Part shown: in pieces, positions 45,819 to 53,943 of the stretch
How positions within the stretch are numbered: position 1 is the first letter of the stretch
Layout: the number at the start of each line of letters is the position of its first letter
Source: Mycolicibacterium sp. GF69
GTDB taxonomy: Bacteria; Actinomycetota; Actinomycetes; Mycobacteriales; Mycobacteriaceae
NCBI RefSeq assembly: GCF_003284965.1
Contig: NZ_QMEW01000013.1
Span: forward strand, 62,001-126,000
Reading direction: 5' to 3'
Length of the DNA stretch: 64,000 nt
Position numbers and translations under genes: made by a program
Notes under the pieces: generated by a model
Databases searched by the model: none
Told to the model about the DNA's origin: nothing
Seen by the model: the letters and a program-made list of their open reading frames with translations, nothing else

Positions 45819-47392
45819 ATCGATCGCCCGGAAATGGTCGCGTCCGTCGCGGTTTGCGTAGTGCACTGCGCGGTCGGCGCGATCCGGCACCCGTCGCCGG
45901 CCAGCGGCGGCGCCAGTCGGACGGATTGGGCGATCTGCACACCCGCAAGGTGCTCGATCTGACAATTCGACTCGCCGAGGTGATGCTCTCCTCAGGTTCG
46001 GGTACCGCCGACGTCGTCGCGACTGCCCAGGACGTGGCTCAGGCCTACCGTCTGACCGACTGTGTCGTCGACATCTTCGTCACCACGGTCATCGTGTCGG
46101 CGCTGCCGACCGCGGACAGCCCGCCCGTCACGATCGTCCGGGCCGTACACACCCGGTCGACCGATTACACCCGGCTCGGTGAACTCGACCGACTCGTCCA
46201 GCGGATCACCTCCGGCGGTGTTACCGCCGACCAGGCTCACGAGGCAATGGACGAGCTGACCGAGCGGCCGCACCCGTATCCGCGTTGGCTGGCGACCTTC
46301 GGGTGGGCCGGCTTCGCGCTCGGCATCGCGATGCTGCTCGGCGGTGGCTGGCTGACCTGCATCCTGGCCGCGGCGACGTCGGCCGTCATCGACCAGGTGG
46401 GCCGACGGTTGAACCGAATCGGCACGCCGTTCTTCTTCCAGCAGGTGACGGGGGCCGCGATAGCCACCTCGGTCGCGGTCGCCGCCTACCTCTACGCCGA
46501 CCTGGGTCCGACGGTCATGGTCGCCACGGGCATCGTGATGTTGTTGTCCGGGCTGACATTCGTGGGCGCAATGCAGGATGCTGTGACGGGCTACATGCTC
46601 ACCGCGCTGGCCCGGCTCGGGGAGGCGGTGCTGCTGACCTCCGGCATCGTGGTCGGAATCCTCGCGGGTTTGCAGATCGCCAAGATCGCGGGCATCTCGA
46701 TCTCGCTGCACGTGGACGCGACGCAATCTTTCGTCGCGCCGAGCGAACTGCTGCCGATCTCCCTCGCGATATTCGGCGCGGCGCTGGCCGGTGCCTGCCT
46801 GACCGTCGCCAGCTATGCACCGATGCGAGCCATCCTCACCGCCGGACTCGCGGCGGGAATCGCCGAGGCGGTGTTGATCGCGCTCGGCAACGCGGGCTTC
46901 GGCCAGATAGTCGCGAGCGGAGTCGCCGCGGTCGGTGTCGGCCTGGTCGCCACGCTGATATCGATCCGCCGGCAAGCGCCCGCCCTGGTGACGGCCACCG
47001 CGGGCATCATGCCGATGCTTCCGGGTCTGGCGGTGTTCCGCGCCGTGTTCTCTTTCGCCGTTGACGGCAACTTCGACAACGGCATCCGCCAGATGATGTC
47101 GGCGGTCGCGATCGCACTCGCCCTTGGCAGCGGCGTGGTGCTGGGCGAGTTCCTCGGCTCACCGCTGCGGTTCCGCGCCGGCCGGATCGGCGACTTCATC
47201 CGCAAGGAAGGACCACCTGGACTCCTTCGGGCCGTCGGCCGTGTCGTGCGCCTACAGCCGGCCGAAGATCAGCTCGCGGAGATCATGCGCACCCGAAGCG
47301 TCGCATTGGAACCCCAGTTGGCCCAGGACACGCAGGAAGAACCCGAGACCAGCGACACGTCCGACAACGACGGCGAGGACCCCAAGGAGTAG
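45809..47392 (+). CDS. ThrE-type threonine/serine exporter
   Basis: The 527-residue protein matches the ThrE family (mycobacterial Rv3737 type). The N-terminal DUF1212 domain contains LTIRLAEVMLSSGSGTADV and VVDIFVTTVIVSA. Then come about ten membrane segments, including WLTCILAAATSAVIDQVG and ITFVGAMQDAVTGYML-like blocks. A Glu/Asp-rich tail (about 30 residues) ends the protein. It probably exports threonine or serine. The ATG at 45809 overlaps the end of the CREST-like gene, so they may be co-translated. Confidence 0.87.
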   Translation: MALDRSPGNGRVRRGLRSALRGRRDPAPVAGQRRRQSDGLGDLHTRKVLDLTIRLAEVMLSSGSGTADVVATAQDVAQAYRLTDCVVDIFVTTVIVSALPTADSPPVTIVRAVHTRSTDYTRLGELDRLVQRITSGGVTADQAHEAMDELTERPHPYPRWLATFGWAGFALGIAMLLGGGWLTCILAAATSAVIDQVGRRLNRIGTPFFFQQVTGAAIATSVAVAAYLYADLGPTVMVATGIVMLLSGLTFVGAMQDAVTGYMLTALARLGEAVLLTSGIVVGILAGLQIAKIAGISISLHVDATQSFVAPSELLPISLAIFGAALAGACLTVASYAPMRAILTAGLAAGIAEAVLIALGNAGFGQIVASGVAAVGVGLVATLISIRRQAPALVTATAGIMPMLPGLAVFRAVFSFAVDGNFDNGIRQMMSAVAIALALGSGVVLGEFLGSPLRFRAGRIGDFIRKEGPPGLLRAVGRVVRLQPAEDQLAEIMRTRSVALEPQLAQDTQEEPETSDTSDNDGEDPKE

Positions 47393-47481
47393 TAACTTGA
47401 GACTCTGCGACGGTTTGGCCGCCGCAGCTGAAGGTTATAAGTTCTAAGTATCTGATTCGGCCTACCGCTGGAGGCGTGCTC

Positions 47482-47799
47482 ATGAGCTTGTTGAAGACGG
47501 CGATCCCTGTCGTCGCAGTCGCAGCCGGGTTGACCGCAGGCGTTGTCGGCCTGGGAGCTCCGGCAAGCGCGCAGCCGCCGCCACCGCCGCCAGCACCGGC
47601 ACTGCCGGCGGAGTCGCCCGGACCGGCGCCGAGGCCAATGCTCGGGGACCCAGTGCCACCCAATGCGCCGCCGAAGCCCGCCGAGTTCTGGCTCGGGGAG
47701 CCCGTCGTGTGGTTCTCGGGCTGGGGCGGCCGGTGGGGCGTATGGAAGAACGGTGCGTTCATCCACCTGTCGAAGAACATCGTCACCGGCGGCGGCTAG
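47482..47799 (+). CDS. Small secreted proline-rich protein
   Basis: The 105-residue protein has a signal peptide (MSLLKTAIPVVAVAAGL, cleavage near ASA|QP) followed by a Pro/Ala-rich linker (QPPPPPPAPALPAESP) and a short aromatic domain ending in WGGRWGVWKNGAF. The ATG at 47482 follows GGAGG by seven bases, which supports that start. It has no Cys and no enzyme motif and is probably exported. It lies between the exporter and an FKBP gene with which it converges. Confidence 0.78.
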   Translation: MSLLKTAIPVVAVAAGLTAGVVGLGAPASAQPPPPPPAPALPAESPGPAPRPMLGDPVPPNAPPKPAEFWLGEPVVWFSGWGGRWGVWKNGAFIHLSKNIVTGGG

Positions 47800-47811
47800 A
47801 CCGGTCTCGGA

Positions 47812-48468
47812 TCAGCTCGAGGCGTCGAGGATCTTGATCGCGAAGATCAACGAGTCGCCGGGCTGAATCCCAGCGGCGGGCTGACCTTCGGGGTAGCCGT
47901 CGGCTGACGTCATTGCGACAGCGACCGTCGAGCCGACCTTTTGTCCGGCGATGGCCTTCTGGAATCCCGGCACGACCCCGTCTAGCGGGAAGTCGACCGG
48001 CATGCCGCGTTCGTAGCTGTTGTCGAAGACGGACCCGTCGCGTCCGTTGACGCCCATGTAGCAGACGAAGACCTTGGCCGTCTCGGAGACGACGGGCCCG
48101 TCACCGGGCTGCAACGTGTGCACCTGGGTCTCGGTCACGCTGAACGGCGCCTCGACGTTGATCACCGGCGCCGTCGCGTCCGTCGATCCGGTGACCGCAA
48201 CGCTGCCGGTGGTCCCGTTGAGCGTCCACTCGGGCGTGCCATCGGTCGGCGGCATCGCGGTCGGGCACATCGCGCTGGCGGGATCACCCGTTTCGGTGAC
48301 CTGAGGGATGAACTCATCGGCGAGGGAGGCGCTGCTCGTCGTCGAGGTGGTGCTCGTCGATGAGGCTTCCGAGTCGGAACCGCACGCGGCCAGCGTCACG
48401 ACCAGCGATGCGGCACCGGCTGCGAGCGCCGCGGTAGAAGACATACGAGAAAGATTCACGGCCGCCAC
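47812..48468 (-). CDS. FKBP-type peptidyl-prolyl isomerase lipoprotein
   Basis: The 218-residue lipoprotein (lipobox TLAACGS at about residues 25-30, then a Ser/Thr-rich linker) has a C-terminal FKBP domain at about 105-215. DGSVFDNSYERGMPVDFPL and GVVPGFQKAIAGQKVGS are classic FKBP blocks. It likely folds exported proteins at the cell surface. A GTG at 48468 or ATG at 48444 could start it. A Ser/Thr-rich spacer links the anchor to the enzyme domain. Confidence 0.87.
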   Translation of the reverse strand: MAAVNLSRMSSTAALAAGAASLVVTLAACGSDSEASSTSTTSTTSSASLADEFIPQVTETGDPASAMCPTAMPPTDGTPEWTLNGTTGSVAVTGSTDATAPVINVEAPFSVTETQVHTLQPGDGPVVSETAKVFVCYMGVNGRDGSVFDNSYERGMPVDFPLDGVVPGFQKAIAGQKVGSTVAVAMTSADGYPEGQPAAGIQPGDSLIFAIKILDASS

Positions 48469-48522
48469 GCTACAGATAAGCGCGTGGACGGCGGGCCGGT
48501 GGTGCGGGGGCGCACCTGGCGA

Positions 48523-49434
48523 TCAGTAATCCCAGACAGTCGGGACGCACCGGAATACATCGCCGGCGGTTGCGACCCGGCAGACGGACGGGAACGGCAG
48601 GTGAGTCGCCACCAGCGACTCGCCGGTCGCCGCCAGTTCGCGCAATAGCGCAATCCGGACGCGGGCCGACTCTTCTGGGTCATGCTCGAAACCGTTGTGC
48701 CATTGGGGATTATCGAAGCCTGGTGCGAAGACGGCGTCTCCGGCGAACGTCAACGCTTCCCCCCGGGACGCCAACCGGACCACACTGTGCCCTGGGGTGT
48801 GACCGCCGGTCCGGCTGACCAGGACTCCCGGTGCGAGCTCGTACTCGGTCTCGAACGTCCGCATCTGGCCGTGGTATTCGGCCATGAACCGCGAGGCGAT
48901 CGACTGAAGCGCGGCGGGCACGGGTGCGGGCATGTCGGTATGGGAGAAGTCCGGGTTCTCCCAGAACTCGGCTTCGCGGGTTGCGACGTGCACCTGCAGA
49001 TCCGGGCGCAGCCGTTCCTTCAGCCCCTTGGCGAGCAGTCCGCCGACGTGATCCATGTGCAGGTGGGTGAGTACGACGTCGGTGATGGCAGAGGGATCGA
49101 TACCGGCGGCTTCCAATCGGTGGACGGTCTGACCGGCGCGCGGGAAATCGGGGAACTCCACACCGAGTCCGGCGTCGACGAGGATGGTTCGGTCACCGCT
49201 GCGCACCACGACCACGTTCAGCGGCCAGTCGAGTACGTCGCGCGGCAGGAATCGATCGTCGAGCCAGTCGCCGAACTCGGTGGGCTCGGCGTTGGTCGCC
49301 ATGGTTTTGGAGGCAATGGGCAGCACGCCGTCGCTGATCACCAGAACGTCGATGTCACCTAGTTGCACCGCGTAACGCGACGGGACCAACTCGTCGATAC
49401 CCGTGCTGCCGAGTGAAATGCTGTCCAAGCTCAT
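48523..49434 (-). CDS. Metallo-beta-lactamase-fold hydrolase
   Basis: The 303-residue protein keeps the full metal-binding set: THLHMDHVGG near residue 122, GGHTPGHSVV near 210, FAGDAVFAPG near 230 and THLPFPS near 280. It probably binds two metal ions and is a hydrolase of the MBL fold, such as a lactonase. ATG at 49434 has GGAG six bases upstream. The neighbouring MBL gene at 25748 has a degenerate motif and is not a close relative. The substrate is unknown. Confidence 0.85.
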   Translation of the reverse strand: MSLDSISLGSTGIDELVPSRYAVQLGDIDVLVISDGVLPIASKTMATNAEPTEFGDWLDDRFLPRDVLDWPLNVVVVRSGDRTILVDAGLGVEFPDFPRAGQTVHRLEAAGIDPSAITDVVLTHLHMDHVGGLLAKGLKERLRPDLQVHVATREAEFWENPDFSHTDMPAPVPAALQSIASRFMAEYHGQMRTFETEYELAPGVLVSRTGGHTPGHSVVRLASRGEALTFAGDAVFAPGFDNPQWHNGFEHDPEESARVRIALLRELAATGESLVATHLPFPSVCRVATAGDVFRCVPTVWDY

Positions 49435-49544
49435 GTTCGTCTCCTCGTGAACGCCGTACCGGAAGACATGGTGGATGACCTGTCTGCCTCGTGTAACGCA
49501 CGGCGACCTCAGGAGTTATCCGGCTCGGGTCCAACCCTCTGGTG

Positions 49545-50234
49545 TTAAGCGGGTTGCGGGACGGGCACCTCCTGGTCGCCGGTCGGGGCGGCCCCGACCG
49601 GCGTCGGCGGCGATGTCCGCGCTGGCGCGCCCGCGCGAGATGTCCTCCGCGCCAGCGTCGCCGAGAGTCCGGCGGCCGCGGCCAGAGCCACCAGGGCCGC
49701 GGCGCCGGCCGCAGGCGACAGCGTCCAGGTGCTGTTCAGCAGAAAAATGGCCGGCAGGGTGCACGTCGGGATCCCGAGGAGAATCAGCACCCATCCGGTG
49801 AAGTGGCCGAGGTCAAACGACCGGACCCGCGTCACGCCCAGACCCAGTAGCACGAAGAAGAGGGTCCACATGATCGCCCAGGTAGCCCAGATGACCGCGA
49901 ACACGGGATCGCTCCCGACGCTCTTGACCGCGTGGAACGCGGCGATCGCAGCGACGAACGCGCTGTACCAGCCGAACGCCTGCGGCTCGAGATCGTAGAT
50001 CTGGATCAGGCCGAACCACAGGTAGGTGAAACCGAACAGCAGGCTCGGCCACGTCCCGTTGATGATTCCGGCGTCGCCGCCCGCCTGCACAAGGACCAAC
50101 GTCGGCAGAACGACTTGTGCAGCACCGACGAAAAGGTTCAGCGGCGCGGCGCTTCGCGGTGCGACGACACCGATGGAGACCAAGCCGTTGACGAAGAGCA
50201 CGACGCCTACAAGGAGGAGACCGACATTGCCCAT
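49545..50234 (-). CDS. AmiS/UreI family amide/urea channel
   Basis: The 229-residue protein has six hydrophobic segments and the AmiS/UreI blocks LLLVGVVLFVNGLVSIG, FGFTYLWFGLIQIYDL and FGWYSAFVAAIAAF. This family carries urea and short-chain amides through the membrane. A long Ala/Pro-rich tail follows. Its ATG (50234) shares one base with the stop of the isochorismatase-like gene, so a channel and a hydrolase are co-translated. An uptake-and-hydrolysis system for an amide-like compound is a reasonable reading. Confidence 0.83.
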   Translation of the reverse strand: MGNVGLLLVGVVLFVNGLVSIGVVAPRSAAPLNLFVGAAQVVLPTLVLVQAGGDAGIINGTWPSLLFGFTYLWFGLIQIYDLEPQAFGWYSAFVAAIAAFHAVKSVGSDPVFAVIWATWAIMWTLFFVLLGLGVTRVRSFDLGHFTGWVLILLGIPTCTLPAIFLLNSTWTLSPAAGAAALVALAAAAGLSATLARRTSRAGAPARTSPPTPVGAAPTGDQEVPVPQPA

Positions 50235-50989
50235 CAGCGCTTCACCCAGGCCGCGAATTGGTCGGATGTGATCACCGGCGCGAAATAGTCGTTGATCCGC
50301 CGGAACGCCGCCGGTTCCTGGTCGGGGTGGGCAGCGCCCGTCGCATCCCCGATGATGATCGGCAGCAACCCGTAATCGCGTGCGGCGCGTGCGTTTCCTT
50401 CGATGCACCAGTCGAGGTGGATCCCGGTGATCACAACGACTTCGACCCTCTGCCGGCTCAGGGTGCCGGGCAGGTCGGTGCCAACGAACGCGGTCTGCAG
50501 CGCCTTCTCGTACAGTTCGTTGTCGCCCGGTTCGACGAGGTCGCGCAGTTCGTCGACGAGTGCGTCGTCCCAGGCGATCTGTTCCGGTGTGGCGTCGATG
50601 TGACCGGTCCAGCTGTCGTATTGGACACGGTCGAAATCGGTCTTCGGATAGTCGTGGCGGAAGATCGAGAAGCCGATCCAGTTGAAGGAGACGAAGTTCG
50701 GTGTGCTTCGTGCCGCGTTGACGGCCTTCACGGTCGCCTCGAGGCTCCCGCGCCTCGCATGGCCTTCCCCGTATTGCACTCCGCCCGGCTTGTAGAGCGA
50801 GTTCGACTGGCTGACGGACAAGAAGGCGGCAGGGCGGCTGAGGATCTCGCGGAAGTCGAGTTGCTGCCAGTGCTGTGCCAGCGGCGGGATGGCATCGACG
50901 TTGGTGGGTGGGAACTCCGCGACGGCAAGGTTGAATTCGACGGGATCCAGGGGAGTGGGCCTGGGCGGCGTTTCGATGGTGGCGGTCAT
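50234..50989 (-). CDS. Isochorismatase-like cysteine hydrolase
   Basis: The 251-residue protein is an isochorismatase-family amide or imide hydrolase. The nucleophile Cys is in GIHLDWCIEGNARAARDYG near residue 190, and the ALQTAFVGTDLPG loop precedes it. The first 20 residues of a longer reading are excluded because the ATG at 50989 starts at the usual family N-terminus. It is coupled to an AmiS-type channel gene, suggesting intracellular hydrolysis of an imported amide. A 295-bp stretch upstream (50990-51284) has no gene. Confidence 0.83.
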   Translation of the reverse strand: MTATIETPPRPTPLDPVEFNLAVAEFPPTNVDAIPPLAQHWQQLDFREILSRPAAFLSVSQSNSLYKPGGVQYGEGHARRGSLEATVKAVNAARSTPNFVSFNWIGFSIFRHDYPKTDFDRVQYDSWTGHIDATPEQIAWDDALVDELRDLVEPGDNELYEKALQTAFVGTDLPGTLSRQRVEVVVITGIHLDWCIEGNARAARDYGLLPIIIGDATGAAHPDQEPAAFRRINDYFAPVITSDQFAAWVKR

Positions 50990-51274
50990 TCGGGCGACCT
51001 CGTGTTCGGTGGTGTTCGAAATTGGATGGGATGGTGGGTATTTCACCGCTGCGATGGTTTACCTCCGCAGCAAACGTGCACGTTCAGAGGGTGTCACGAC
51101 GACGCCGTAGACCAGACAATTAAAATCTCGGCGAATGAGTCGCCGCCGGTTCTGGCGGATTCGCCGGCGTGCGTGTATCGGACGGTGCCTTCTGATCGCC
51201 CTGCCCGCGGCGCGTCGCGTGCCAAAGCGCACCCTCAATGACGCCAGATCGCTGTAGCTCACGGCGGACGCTTC

Positions 51275-51289
51275 CGTAATCGGATTACG
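51275..51289. repeat. CGTAATC palindrome at the tetR 3' end
   Basis: CGTAATC-g-GATTACG overlaps the stop codon of the TetR gene, and a further CGTAATCCG copy lies about 25 bp inside the gene (51306-51316). Its meaning is not clear: possible operator or remnant. The remaining sequence of the upstream gap shows nothing. Confidence 0.35.
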
Positions 51290-51863
51290 TCAGGCGGCGC
51301 GACTCCCGTAATCCGAGCGTGCGACGCCCGGCCGCGATCAATTGGTCGCGCAGGGTTTCCTCGTCGACGTCGCCGTAGTCGACACCGGCGGCGGAAGCGA
51401 TTCCCGACATGACAAGCGCGGCCTTCACCTGACCACCGAGGCCGGGTTCGACGTTGGCGAGCAGCGTCATCTGGCGTTCGACGATGGCAGCCCATTCCGT
51501 GCGGGTTCGCAGAAGTTCGATGACACCGGGATCACCCGTCAGCAGCGGAATCAGCTCCCGGTTTCGCGCCGCGAGACCGGCGTAGCCGCACAACATGCGG
51601 TCGGCACTTGCGCGCACGCCGCGATGGCGCTCGGCCGCCTCGACGAGCGCAGCAACCTCCAGGATGACCGGTTCCATCACTGCGCTCAACAGCTCCTCGC
51701 GTGTGCGGAAATGGTGGTAAATGGCCGATTTCGTCAATCCCAGCTCATCGGAGATCATTTGCAACGAAGTGCCCGCCACGCTGTGTCGCTTGAACAGTTC
51801 GATCGCGACGTCGAGGAGCCGCTGCCGGGTGGGAGCGCCGGCGTCCACTGAATTGCTGGTCAC
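51285..51863 (-). CDS. TetR family regulator of an SDR gene
   Basis: The 192-residue TetR has an N-terminal helix-turn-helix (SLQMISDELGLTKSAIYHHF at about residues 33-52). It is divergent from the SDR gene, with an array of three 14-nt elements in the 112-bp gap, and very likely represses both. Ligand-domain features are generic. Start ATG at 51863. Confidence 0.88.
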   Translation of the reverse strand: MTSNSVDAGAPTRQRLLDVAIELFKRHSVAGTSLQMISDELGLTKSAIYHHFRTREELLSAVMEPVILEVAALVEAAERHRGVRASADRMLCGYAGLAARNRELIPLLTGDPGVIELLRTRTEWAAIVERQMTLLANVEPGLGGQVKAALVMSGIASAAGVDYGDVDEETLRDQLIAAGRRTLGLRESRRLT

Positions 51864-51905
51864 AGTCCACCTTCACTGTCGTCGGGGTGACGTTGCGCAC
51901 CGTCC

Positions 51906-51963
51906 GACCAATCGTACAGCTCACTCCTGTACGATTGGTCAGCATACAACTGTACGAATGGTC
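51906..51963. promoter_or_regulatory. Operator array: three copies of a 14-nt element
   Basis: GACCAATCGTACAG (51906-51919) and CTGTACGATTGGTC (51927-51940) form a perfect inverted repeat with a 7-nt spacer. CTGTACGAATGGTC (51950-51963) is a third copy with one change, directly repeated 23 nt downstream. It lies in the gap between tetR and the SDR gene and probably binds two TetR dimers. Confidence 0.75.
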
Positions 51964-51975
51964 AGGGGACTAGGC

Positions 51976-52830
51976 ATGCCGATTGACTTTCACCGTAAGG
52001 ACCGCAAGGCGCTGGACCTGTCCAACAAGGTCATCGTCGTCGTGGGCGGGGGACAGCAACCCGGCCCCGGGATGGGCAATGGACGCGCCATCTGCATCCT
52101 CGCGGCGCGGCACGGCGCGCAAGTCGTGGCTGTCGACCGCAACCTCGATGCCGCGACGGAGACCGTCGAGTTGATCACCGCCGAGGGCGGCAGCGCCTAC
52201 GCGCTCGAAGCCGACGTCGCCGAAGAAGCCGACTGCCGACGAATTTTCGATGAAACGATGGCAACGAGCGGACGCGTGGACGGCATGGTCTACAGCGTGG
52301 CGGTGAATCCGCCGTTCGATTTCGAGTGGAATTCAATGACGGTCGAGAACTTCAACTACGGCATCAACGTGAACATGCTCGGCTGCTACCACTGCAATCT
52401 CTTTGCCGCACAATGCATGGAGAAAAACGGCGAGGACACCAACGGCAGCATCGTCAACATCTCCTCGATCGCGAGTGTGAAGAACGAACTCGGCCTGAAC
52501 ATCGGCATCATGCCTTATGCGCTGGGCAAGTGCGGTCTGAACCAGATCACCGAGCTGACCGCCGTGCAGTATGGGGGTGTCGGAGTCCGCGTCAACACGC
52601 TGATGTTGGGGCCGATCGATTCCGTGCTGGGCAACCATGACTCCCAGGAGTTGTTCGGCTTCAACCCCGATGAAGTCGCGGAGGCCTATGACGATGTCAT
52701 CAAGCTCAAGATGGGGCGCGGCACAGTCTGGGAATCCGCTTACGCCGCGGTGTATCTGCTCGCCGACGAGTCACGGTTCATGACGGGCCAGCAGATCCGC
52801 CTCGACGGCGGCGCCACCCTGGTGCGGTGA
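51976..52830 (+). CDS. SDR family oxidoreductase
   Basis: The 284-residue SDR has a modified dinucleotide motif VVGGGQQPGPGMGNGRAI near residue 20 and catalytic Ser in VNISSIASVKNELG near 160. YxxxK occurs in PYALGKCGLNQI near 175, and LLADESRFMTGQQIRLDGG is near the end. The longer glycine-rich loop is seen in some mycobacterial SDRs. It is controlled by the divergent TetR through the operator array at 51906-51963. Substrate is unknown. Confidence 0.85.
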   Translation: MPIDFHRKDRKALDLSNKVIVVVGGGQQPGPGMGNGRAICILAARHGAQVVAVDRNLDAATETVELITAEGGSAYALEADVAEEADCRRIFDETMATSGRVDGMVYSVAVNPPFDFEWNSMTVENFNYGINVNMLGCYHCNLFAAQCMEKNGEDTNGSIVNISSIASVKNELGLNIGIMPYALGKCGLNQITELTAVQYGGVGVRVNTLMLGPIDSVLGNHDSQELFGFNPDEVAEAYDDVIKLKMGRGTVWESAYAAVYLLADESRFMTGQQIRLDGGATLVR

Positions 52831-52857
52831 CGCCGACGCACCGTCTAGGAGCCGGCC

Positions 52858-53634
52858 TCAGCGAGGTGCAGTGACTACGAGTTCGTGGTCACCTGTGGCC
52901 CAGGCGGTTTCGAACACGTCGATGGTCACTTGCTCATCGCGCGTGTCGTCGCCGCCGCTGTCCCCGAGATAGACGGCGTTGCTGTCGAAATCGATAGCAG
53001 AGACGGTGACCATGTGACCGCAATCCGTTCGGTCTCCGTCGGTGTCCCAGATGGTGGGGGAGTTCACGCACACAATCGCCTCCCGGCCGCCACCCAGATA
53101 ATTCGCCAAGGCGTCCATTCCGGTTGCGAGACCACCGTCCGCGGCCTCGTCGTCGTTCGTGTAGTCGGCGTGGATTCCGTAGTGCTTGAGCAGAAGCAGA
53201 AGGTCGGTCGTGCAGGTGCCGTGGCCGACACCACCGTCACTCGGGTCGATGCTTTCGTCGTACACCGGTTCACCCGGTGAGCAGTCGCTGGGCGTTTTCG
53301 CCGCCAGATCGATCATCTCCCGCTCGGTCGGGGGAGTCCCAGTGATCTCGCCGACCACGAGGCGGGTGGCCATCAGCCCGCAGTCACTTTGGCTCTGCTG
53401 CTCCCAGTACTCGAGGGCGGCGGCCGGGTCGCCATAGACACCGCTGAAGTCGGGTCCGGCATCCTCGTGTTCGTCCTTGGCGTCCTCTTGAGTCACCGCT
53501 GCCGGTTGAGCTGTCCCAGATTCCTCGGGTTCTGCTGCCGGGCCGCAAGCGACACCGGCGAACACAATCGAACCTGCGGTAACGGTAGCGGCGAACGCTT
53601 TTTGGCATTGTCCGCTCACGTGACGGAATTGCAT
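52858..53634 (-). CDS. Exported C39-like cysteine peptidase
   Basis: The 258-residue protein has an exported N-terminus with a possible lipobox (FAGVACG; the -3 residue is atypical), an acidic linker, then a papain-like C39 domain. The catalytic Cys is in QSQSDCGLMATRLVVG and the His in TDCGHMVTVSAID. An acidic residue in YLGDSGGDD may complete the triad. It could be a lipid-anchored protease or pseudo-protease. Start ATG at 53634. It is divergent from the B12 operon, with a cobalamin riboswitch in the gap. Confidence 0.72.
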   Translation of the reverse strand: MQFRHVSGQCQKAFAATVTAGSIVFAGVACGPAAEPEESGTAQPAAVTQEDAKDEHEDAGPDFSGVYGDPAAALEYWEQQSQSDCGLMATRLVVGEITGTPPTEREMIDLAAKTPSDCSPGEPVYDESIDPSDGGVGHGTCTTDLLLLLKHYGIHADYTNDDEAADGGLATGMDALANYLGGGREAIVCVNSPTIWDTDGDRTDCGHMVTVSAIDFDSNAVYLGDSGGDDTRDEQVTIDVFETAWATGDHELVVTAPR

Positions 53635-53725
53635 TCCGAGAAGCTAGCAGACGGCAGCCGACGTTCTGGCCTCTCCGGCAGACGGGAGAGGGTGGGAGGC
53701 AAGCGATGAGATAGCCTCAGACCTT

Positions 53726-53884
53726 GAGAACGGTCACATCCGTGCATGCGGGTGTCAGGGAACCTGGTGCGAATCCAGGACTGACGCGCAGCGGTATGGG
53801 GGACGGGCTCGACATCGGCCACTGGAGAATATCTGGGAAGGCGTCGAGTTCGGACGATCCCGAGTCCGAATACCTGCCGTTCTC
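53726..53884 (+). ncRNA. Cobalamin (B12) riboswitch
   Basis: Core elements are present in order: GGGAACCTGGTGCGAATCC, then ACTGACGCGCAGCGGTA, and the 3' B12 box GAGTCCGAATACCTGCC. An 8-bp P1 closes the aptamer (GAGAACGG at 53726-53733 with CCGTTCTC at 53877-53884). It precedes a btuCDF-type operon, which fits the known role of turning off B12 uptake when adenosylcobalamin is plentiful. Expected to act in the mRNA leader. Confidence 0.92.
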
Positions 53885-53895
53885 TGTTGAGTCCA

Positions 53896-53918
53896 CAGGT
53901 ATCTCGCGTTCAGATACC
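53896..53918 (+). promoter_or_regulatory. Riboswitch expression platform hairpin
   Basis: GGTATCT (53898-53904) and AGATACC (53912-53918) form a 7-bp hairpin. CAGGTAT (53896-53902) is also complementary to ATACCTG (53870-53876) in the B12 box. The two pairings exclude each other, giving a plausible switch just ahead of the permease ribosome site. Confidence 0.6.
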
Positions 53919-53943
53919 CCGGCATATTGAGGCAAGTCTCGAC

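Noticed and set aside
53758..53776. tRNA-like GGTGCGAATCC motif
   Set aside because: It resembles a T-loop, but the surrounding elements are a cobalamin riboswitch and no acceptor stem is present.
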